Shown one piece after another: positions 7,152 through 7,601 of a stretch of 7,601 bases of DNA. Both the position numbers and the translations under genes were made by a program. A model generated the notes under the pieces. The model did no database searches. It was not told the origin of the DNA and saw only the letters and a list, made by a program, of their open reading frames with translations. The first letter of the stretch is position 1. Each line of letters opens with the position of its first letter. The stretch comes from Gammaproteobacteria bacterium. Its GTDB lineage: Bacteria; Pseudomonadota; Gammaproteobacteria; Burkholderiales; Burkholderiaceae_E. The stretch spans positions 1 to 7,601 of the forward strand of contig JAUIAI010000103.1 in NCBI GenBank assembly GCA_030425615.1, read 5' to 3'.

Positions 7152-7597
7152 TCAGTCATAGACGGCCGACACCGTGACGTGTTGATGGGTGCGCGCCTCG
7201 ACACGGTCGCCGGTATTCGCTCGGACCCGGTCGCGCGAACTCCAGCGCACCGTGATGCGTACGGTCCGCGGATCCCCGCCGACGACGCCGCCCCGGGCAG
7301 ACCCCGCCCGCCGGCCTCCAGTCGCTCGTCGAACCAGGTCTGATAGTCCGGTCCGCCGGTCGAGAAGCGGGCGGCGCGCGTGGCCGGATCCGACATCCGG
7401 ATACGCGCCAGGAGTTCGTCCGCGGCCGCGGCGGCCTCCGTGCGCAGTTGCGCGTCGAAGACGATCTTGCCCCCCTGAGCCTGCGCGGCGATGATGCCGA
7501 GCATGCCGATCGAGAAGACGAAGACCGCGATCAGGACCTCCAGCAGGGCCACACCCCTCTGCCCCCGGGGGGCTGCGGTCACGCGATGCGAGGGCAT
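7152..7597 (-). pseudogene. pilV: Minor pilin PilV, broken by a 1-nt frameshift
   Basis: PilV is a minor pilin that links the pilus tip (PilX, PilY1) to the shaft. The N-terminal part is orthodox: basic leader ending GQRG15, then VALLEVLIAVFVFSIGMLG with Glu20 at mature +5, the expected prepilin peptidase site and first helix. From about residue 102 the frame goes wrong. In the starting frame it runs on through an implausible Ser/Arg-rich tail, crosses the pilW start in the pilW frame, and ends at 7118 as a 159-aa product. In the frame starting one base earlier, codons from about 7290 encode VVGGDPRTVRITVRWSS and THQHVTVSAVYD, a normal PilV ending, with TGA at 7152-7154. One extra base near 7291-7294 joins the halves into a 148-aa protein. 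The ATG at 7597 is preceded by TGAG, so the TGA at 7599-7601 may be the stop of an upstream gene (likely FimU/GspH-like), but only four bases are visible. Confidence 0.85.
7291..7294 (-). other. Probable site of single-base loss in pilV (GGGG run)
   Basis: The coding strand here reads CTG CCC GGGG CGGCGTC. Adding one G gives L-P-G-G-G-V-V-G-G-D, which connects the pilin N-terminal and C-terminal parts smoothly. The exact base is not determined; a loss in the neighbouring GC-rich runs (7295-7310) would have a similar effect but fits the protein less well. The run does not form a standard X-XXY-YYZ slippery heptamer in the starting frame. Confidence 0.7.
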
Positions 7598-7601
7598 CTC
7601 A

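Larger units (their letters stand above)
5972..7159 (-). pseudogene. pilW: Minor pilin PilW, interrupted by an amber codon at mature Glu5
   Basis: The intended gene starts at ATG 7159 within the end of pilV (8-nt overlap) and would encode 395 residues. The leader MTEHRRQRG9 is followed by FSLI, then TAG at codon 14 (7118-7120), then VMIALALGLF. The family consensus here is GFSLIE(L/V)MIALALG, so the stop replaces the invariant Glu at mature position +5, one base from GAG. After the stop the frame is fully open for 381 codons. It has the PilW pattern: a long hydrophobic helix, then GLAHWRLGRQLRLAG, and near the end VRVALVMRSKT and RRFGYQVFDTVIPLPN, resembling the PilW C-terminal region. Cysteines include a pair near the C-terminus. 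An internal ATG at 7114 could restart translation, but the product would lack the leader and the start of the helix, so it could not be processed as a pilin. I see no Shine-Dalgarno for 7159; it probably relied on coupling to pilV. Sequencing error, a real nonsense mutation, or suppression are all possible. Confidence 0.88.

Noticed and set aside
7285..7300. Programmed -1 ribosomal frameshift in pilV
   Set aside because: The direction (-1) would fit, but there is no X-XXY-YYZ heptamer in the reading frame, re-pairing at the GGG codon is poor, and the GGGG run is too short for transcriptional slippage.

Overview
The window is high-GC DNA (by eye about two thirds G+C) from a gammaproteobacterium. 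The evidence is a ubiG gene directly overlapping a MupP-type phosphatase gene, the pairing known from Pseudomonas, and a pilV-pilW-pilX-pilY1 minor pilin cluster. I cannot name the genus. No mobile element, RNA gene, CRISPR array or origin is visible.

Layout. Positions 1-1268 (+ strand) hold the 3' part of ubiG (ubiquinone O-methyltransferase) and, overlapping it by ATGA, a HAD-family sugar phosphatase. The phosphatase would usually be labelled Gph, but it looks like MupP of the peptidoglycan recycling pathway. A 94-bp convergent gap (1269-1362) follows. From 1363 to the right edge everything is on the - strand and read right to left: pilV, pilW, pilX, pilY1. These genes are packed tightly (8-nt overlap, 4-nt overlap, 8-nt gap), so they form one operon whose promoter and first genes (probably a FimU/GspH-type minor pilin) lie beyond position 7601.

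Function. PilV, PilW and PilX are minor pilins that, with PilY1, form the tip and priming complex of the type IVa pilus. PilY1 is the large secreted tip protein with a C-terminal PilC-type beta-propeller.

Main point. The first two genes of the pilin cluster as read here are each broken by one small lesion. pilV has lost one base near 7291-7294, in a run of four G on the coding strand. Restoring one base recovers an orthodox 148-aa PilV ending in an overlap with pilW. pilW has a TAG at 7118-7120, exactly where the invariant Glu at mature position +5 of the prepilin should be; the remainder of the gene is open and ordinary. The pilV frameshift also places the pilV frame in register with pilW, so the TAG is what ends the shifted pilV product. 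pilX and pilY1 are intact. The window therefore shows either early inactivation of the tip complex, sequencing or assembly errors, or (least likely) recoding.
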